Translations under genes and position numbers: made by a program
The notes under the pieces: model-generated
Databases searched by the model: none
Told to the model about the DNA's origin: nothing
Seen by the model: only the letters and a program-made list of their open reading frames with translations
In this document: positions 60,801 through 64,000 of the stretch, piece after piece
Layout: every line of letters starts with the position of its first letter
Position numbering within the stretch: position 1 is the first letter of the stretch
Assembly (NCBI GenBank): GCA_963668655.2
Contig: CAXXPQ010000003.1
Span: 1,033,704 to 1,097,703 of the forward strand
Direction of reading: 5' to 3'
DNA: 64,000 nt
Source: G963668655 sp963668655
GTDB taxonomy: Bacteria > Myxococcota_A > SURF-8

Positions 60801-62476
60801 CTCGCTTTTAAATAGTCGTTGTAGACATATCGGCTCAGAAAGCCGGAATTCGTACCTTCATCCATGGTCGTCAGCATGTTTTCGAAAAAACTCTTGTCGT
60901 AGATGCTGCGGAAACGGCAGGTCAGGTTGCTGTTGCCGCTCTCGGGACGCGCGCAACTCGAATCGTCGTCGTCGCATTTCAGCCCCGGCGAACAATCGAG
61001 GTTCTGAAACAGTTTGAGGCCGAACGGAGCCGCCCACATCAAGTCGATTTCGGGGTGCGCCGAATCGGTTTTGTAATGGCATCCCGCGTTGGAATAGAGA
61101 AGCAGGTCGGGGCCCTGGACGCTCGTCAGCGCCTCTCCCGCCAAGGTAAGGTCCACGGCGGGGGTGGAAGAAATCAATGCGCCGATGGATGTGGAATCGT
61201 CGCTCTGATCGATCAAGGCATGATAGCGAAAAAGATAGATTTCCGTCTGGTTGATGTCGTCCGTCTCGCTCGCCGCTTCGTTCGCCTGCCCGGTAAACGG
61301 CGTATTGCGTCCCAGATGGATGAGTTGCTGAGACGTGGCGTTGTAGGTCGTTTTGTACTTCTCGCAGGATGTTCCGGCCGCTCCGTTGCAGGGGGTGTCG
61401 CCGAGGTTGTATTCGTATCCGGGGGGACTGCCGCCATCGGGGCATGAAATGGTGCTTTCCGACACCCCCCAGAGAACGCCTTTGCGCGCTTTTACATTGT
61501 TGGCATAGTACTCCGACGTGCCCATTGTGTATTCCTCCGTTCCATTGCCGGGCGTCAGGTACTTGTACGGCGTGCCCGGGCGTGGAAAGAAGCCGATGTT
61601 GCCGCCGACGAACTTCGAGTTGAGCGGAATATTGGTGTGAGACTGGGCGGCGGTGCTGGAAGTGAAATGCAAGCTTGGGTCGCTGCTTACGCCGAAGAAA
61701 ACCCGCTGTCGATTTCCTGCTATCGGAAAATAGTAGCTGGCGACGGCGCTTTCTTTGGCTTTCGACATGACGAGGGCGTTCAGGCTGGCGACGCTGCCGT
61801 ACAGCAGGTGAACGTTTTCGTAGCTGAAAAAACCGTCCTTTCCCGAATTGGCTCCACCGACGGAACCTTCCTGCGAGAAAGAGGACATGCCCACGCCGAC
61901 ATCCGGAAGGGGAAGAGGCCCCATCCACAGGCCGTTTCCGTCCGCGCACCAGTCCTGACTCGATTCATACACTTCCTTGTATGTTTTGTGCCGCCAGAAT
62001 TGTTTGGCGTTGCGCAGATCCTCTTCTTCGGCTCCAAATCTCAGTTCCTCCAGATAGGTCGTACAGTCGTTGACGCCCCGTTTTACGGACACGCCGTCCA
62101 CCCAGGCGTCCGGAACCGATCCGGAAAGCAGGGCTTTCGGGTCTTCTCCGTGATAGGGGCCGAAATACAGCGCCCCCGTATGAACGTATCCCACCGTTAT
62201 GACGGCGAAGGGCGTCGAGTTGCGCACGAGAAGACCCGTAAAAGAGCTTCCCCCCAGACTTGCCAGCATGGTTTGGAATCCGGCCATTCCGGGATCCGCG
62301 CTCACTTGCGCCCAGGCCGGGGAGACGAAAAGGTCCGATGGGTTGAACGAATCGGGGTTCTTGGAGGAATCGGAACGAAACTCGGGTATGAGGGAAGCGA
62401 CAAGTAAAAGCAAGATGAGGACGAAAGCCGAAATGGAGAAGCATCGAATTCCAATGGTTAGCTGTTTCCGCTTCAT
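57896..62476 (-). CDS. Very large secreted protein with acidic DGD segments
   Basis: 1526 residues. A long signal sequence with hydrophobic core FVLILLLLVASLIPEF and a probable cleavage after SPAWA. The mature protein is rich in Asp and Tyr without a family I recognise. It contains Cys pairs (CDDDDSSC, HMCKVCY, DCGISC) and DGDVDIDIDPDTE and ADGDADDNVG tracts like the lipoproteins at 23469 and 24968. No C-terminal anchor. Probably an exported surface or matrix protein; the downstream 301-residue protein may help its export or anchoring. The promoter TTGCCG-17-TATATT lies just upstream. The start ATG 62476 has a poor ribosome site. Confidence 0.75.
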   Translation of the reverse strand: MKRKQLTIGIRCFSISAFVLILLLLVASLIPEFRSDSSKNPDSFNPSDLFVSPAWAQVSADPGMAGFQTMLASLGGSSFTGLLVRNSTPFAVITVGYVHTGALYFGPYHGEDPKALLSGSVPDAWVDGVSVKRGVNDCTTYLEELRFGAEEEDLRNAKQFWRHKTYKEVYESSQDWCADGNGLWMGPLPLPDVGVGMSSFSQEGSVGGANSGKDGFFSYENVHLLYGSVASLNALVMSKAKESAVASYYFPIAGNRQRVFFGVSSDPSLHFTSSTAAQSHTNIPLNSKFVGGNIGFFPRPGTPYKYLTPGNGTEEYTMGTSEYYANNVKARKGVLWGVSESTISCPDGGSPPGYEYNLGDTPCNGAAGTSCEKYKTTYNATSQQLIHLGRNTPFTGQANEAASETDDINQTEIYLFRYHALIDQSDDSTSIGALISSTPAVDLTLAGEALTSVQGPDLLLYSNAGCHYKTDSAHPEIDLMWAAPFGLKLFQNLDCSPGLKCDDDDSSCARPESGNSNLTCRFRSIYDKSFFENMLTTMDEGTNSGFLSRYVYNDYLKARFASGEITRTMTLSEHEPVLALAINRSTGYIGARLWDPDRHYADHHGGEYESKDYNQFYLGPINVPLFPPEIHLLVKRKPKSIPGGDKNRYYLVASQGVGNTKDQHVGVELNWRIPVVKSFDCKTDDSQCRLSPTDQETVSRKLAAYFRKPKDDDNKNELRINPYRVSFHHRREKATVVELDGEVIRDDGKFTSGEIRPGWQTVALNIPVDDSDLFVSTLSVRVNPWTTDMTSDDDVDVFLAGYHQVASPQPDPVPEPWEKRLEGWYDDDDPTWTSFGQATCLTQREYDEYKSRYEDESQGGTDGDVDIDIDPDTEVENVLPNENYAMRWVEKFASGKSLPNDGLIDMPIVIEERGHLCWIKPCKDLLRPGAVIENTCFGEEAAKEDDPDYTDKVDENEDAIEVHMCKVCYTRESTLDIVSVEASSEADGDADDNVGIWAKEDGDTDADPERSPNMLTAGQSEGALLGEPETLEIGLGAFIESHFATDDITSPESGVHLYALQVYMPQSNAEAESVYRLCTAVGDGTERLDCGISCSAVPESDLSLIGGTCLEPGTQGTVPETFDFDLFTANWDWSKMEDYADVRLFEVGFWFSPLWEYRLWNPVQFWCHGEDYRAKKYRIVPREATVPDDPALKEWVHCFAEILDDEVSSVVVTAQDNAGKGQVAFADANVVDPWYEDPSLLSSVTLNNQNDPPSFFLLGTRKSEEELDANVVVTGASASKNYEREFGITVFWVEHPDFDSDDLRFRNADGEVTDWENEVGSESLGLMSTSERIGIQCEIAGTAKMYPDPFVSLGKSVHKDVVKAMFTQDVELRNYADEQGGTNFYEERLWSQNNDNGNDHPLPEHRDDELPKLFALDSPGVATSIDVQIWPIGTIARTRMNFKSWVMFCLGDSCREPQQFNGGESNEIFPFESNWMRVSNNLEWYTRMSAMRMCEVRNSTCWQINNDVYGDNMQSLGQTNLSWDLF

Positions 62477-62512
62477 GGCTTTTTATCCCGGCACGTTATG
62501 ATAAACGAAAGC

Positions 62513-62541
62513 AATATATCTGATGCCGGAATGCTCGGCAA
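62513..62541 (-). promoter_or_regulatory. Putative promoter of the 1526-residue protein gene
   Basis: On the minus strand TTGCCG (62541-62536), a 17-base spacer and TATATT (62518-62513), about 37 bases before the ATG. The rest of 62477-62839 shows no supported gene; the short frame at 62498-62689 lacks a ribosome site. Confidence 0.5.
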
Positions 62542-62839
62542 GGGAAAAAGCAGAAAGGACATAATTAGCAGCGCTATAAAGAATATTGACCGAGAGACTT
62601 CGAGTTTTCTTGATTGGATTCGTAGTCAGCACGACGAGCAATATCGGGAATCTTTCGAGAGATGTCTGTCTGCGAAGACGACTGGATAGTGTCCGAAATC
62701 CGACCGAGCGTATTTGCATATGGCTTTTAGAAGGATTTTGGAGCAAAAGTATTTATAGCGAATATGTAAGCAAGAAGCATGCATTAGCAATAAGAAGTCT
62801 TAAAAATACTTGGACATTTCTATGAAACCAATATAAACT

Positions 62840-63706
62840 AGATAGTGTCGTCACAAGATATTGAGCCATAATACAAGGCAACGGATCTGAACGGCGGCGA
62901 GGAATGAGGCGGTGTTTTTCGCGTATCGCGTTGCGATTCCACGCCAGCGTTTCAGGTGGAGAAAGGCATTTTCCACCAAGTGCCGTGCACGATAAAGTTC
63001 CTTGTCATACTCGCGCTGAACCTTCCTGTTTTTCTTGGGCGGAATCACCGCCTCCATCCCGGCCTGCTCGGCTTTCTCGATAATCACGTTCGTGTCGTAT
63101 CCCCGATCAGCCAGCAAATAAGCGGCATCCATTCCTTTTATCAGGTTGTGAGCTTGCGTACAATCCGCTGTGGGACCGTCTGTAATAAGGACTCGGAGCG
63201 GCATACCATGCGCATCCACGGCCAGATGTATCTTGGAGTTGAGCCCCCTTTTGTTCGCCCCATCGCCTGGTTGCCGTCTTTCGCTCCCGCCGCGTGGGGA
63301 TGGACTTTGACGTGGCTGGCGTCGATCATCAGCCATTCGTAATCGGGCTCGTCGATAAGAATTTCGAGTAGCGATTCCCAAATTCCTTTATCTCGCCAGC
63401 GGCAGAAGCGGCGGTGGGTATTCTTCCAGTCGCCGTAATCGGGCGGTAGGTCACGCCAGGGAGCGCCCGTACGGAGAATCCAGAAGACGGCATCGATGAA
63501 CTGCCTGTTATTCTTTGCGATTCCGCCCCAGGCACCTTTTCGACCCGGCAAATGGGGCTCCAGAAGACTCCAGACGTGATCGGAAATATCGTGTCGGTGA
63601 TAGGCGGCTGGCATGTCTATCCTTTCAATATTTTATATTGATAGGAATTATACCCCAACACAAAATCCATGTCGAGAACATTCAACTACTCGTGACGACA
63701 CTATCT
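62840..63706 (-). mobile_element. IS5-family element, copy 2 (867 bp)
   Basis: Ends AGATAGTGTCGTCACAAG (62840-62857) and CTCGTGACGACACTATCT (63689-63706), an 18-bp inverted repeat with one mismatch; same length as copy 1 at 43701. The two copies differ at many positions, so they are not a recent duplication. Confidence 0.85.
62851..63614 (-). CDS. IS5-family transposase, copy 2, two frames joined by -1 slippage
   Basis: Frame one (63614-63141) starts MPAAYHRHDISDHVWSLLE and contains LMIDASHVKVHP with the first Asp. Frame two (to 62851) contains KRGLNSKIHLAVDAHGMPL, DRGYDTN and RHLVENAFLHLKRW. The -1 junction lies at A4G5 in the same place as copy 1 (GRTKGG to HKRGLNS / NKRGLNS), despite many substitutions around it. 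The conserved split supports programmed frameshifting. Confidence 0.85.
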
Positions 63707-63741
63707 AATAAAATATAATTAATAATGCAGGTAATGGGCTC

Positions 63742-64000
63742 ATGCTAAAAAGATTTGTTTATAGACTGTATAGTATAGCAAGCCTTGTTCTTATGTATTC
63801 TCTTGGGATTGGAAAAACTGTCTTGCGTAAAAGTTTTAGGATTATTTCATGGCTATGGTTCAAAGGCACAATATTATTGTGGAAAATTTCTGACCTGATT
63901 TGGCTGTTGCTGTTGAAAATTAAAAATATTGCACAGAAAATTACTGACAACAAGAAGAGAAGAAAAGTTGATAAAGAGATTCCAAAAGAAGATCCTGCCA
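63742..64000 (+). CDS. AT-rich membrane-associated protein, 3' end outside window
   Basis: The frame is open from ATG 63742 to the window end (86 codons): MLKRFVYRLYSIASLVLMYS..., with hydrophobic stretches (SIASLVLMYSLGIGKT, SLIWLLLL-like ISDLIWLLLLKIK) and a Lys-rich stretch (KITDNKKRRKVDKE). The base composition is strikingly AT-rich compared with the rest of the window. Codon use suggests transferred DNA. An upstream in-frame ATG at 63727 is possible. No family recognised. Confidence 0.45.
   Translation, partial: MLKRFVYRLYSIASLVLMYSLGIGKTVLRKSFRIISWLWFKGTILLWKISDLIWLLLLKIKNIAQKITDNKKRRKVDKEIPKEDPA

Overview
The window reads as a chromosomal segment of a GC-rich Gram-negative bacterium from the deltaproteobacterial assemblage in the broad sense (Myxococcota/Desulfobacterota-like). 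This rests on several things: lipoproteins whose lipobox is followed by long Asp-Gly-Asp linkers and Cys-rich modules; very large secreted proteins with tandem modules; a two-subunit NarI/HdrD-type (DsrMK-like) membrane redox complex under a sigma-54 promoter; and PAS domains carrying extra Cys pairs. The phylum is inferred and could not be tested by search.

Layout. 1-1980 is the end of a contractile-tail prophage module (baseplate J, tail protein I, a tail-fibre gene cut by an IS). 1981-3970 holds two insertion sequences side by side (IS5-type and IS630-type), followed by a decayed phage-type ATPase fragment. 4475-12952 (minus) is one secreted protein of 2825 residues with eleven tandem modules of about 82 residues. 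12953-13692 contains promoters, a terminator and a 3'-terminal tRNA fragment. 13693-21492 is a signalling and redox block: a PAS histidine kinase, a sigma-54 activator with a degenerate phosphatase-like N-terminus, a cluster of TGTCTCA sites, a textbook -24/-12 promoter, and an operon of a small protein, CheY, NarI-like, HdrD-like and CheY. 21759-23239 is a frameshifted IS.

23469-26302 holds two divergent DGD-linker lipoproteins, each with a recognisable promoter, and a small membrane protein. 26481-33813 is a complete histidine operon. It starts with a His-rich leader peptide and a transcription attenuator, and continues with seven genes (hisG, hisC fused to a HAD phosphatase, hisB, hisH, hisF, hisA-hisI-hisE fused, hisD); from hisC to hisD each gene overlaps the next by four bases. 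Together they supply every step from PRPP/ATP to histidine.

34047-43027 is housekeeping and envelope material: an M48 protease, a Cys-rich lipoprotein, a HAD phosphatase, an acylphosphatase, a hypothetical gene, proC, a GT-C-like membrane protein, and a PhoU-kinase fusion co-transcribed with an amphi-Trp protein. After IS debris and an IS5-type element (43701-44567), 44659-49524 (minus) is a tight six-gene operon: chemoreceptor, cysteine-desulfurase-like enzyme, two small proteins, and two proteins resembling V4R (hydrocarbon-binding) domains. I recognise no described system with this composition.

49904-56808 is an integration graveyard around an intact tRNA-Ser(UGA). It has two copies of an IS3-family element, an IS630 element, an IS21 remnant, fragments of several tyrosine recombinases and phage-like gene remnants. 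56977-62476 (minus) is a two-gene secreted-protein operon, followed by a second copy of the 867-bp IS5-type element and an AT-rich ORF running off the end. The best leads are the his attenuator, the six-gene chemoreceptor/desulfurase operon, the sigma-54 redox operon with its unusual regulator, and the PhoU-kinase fusion.
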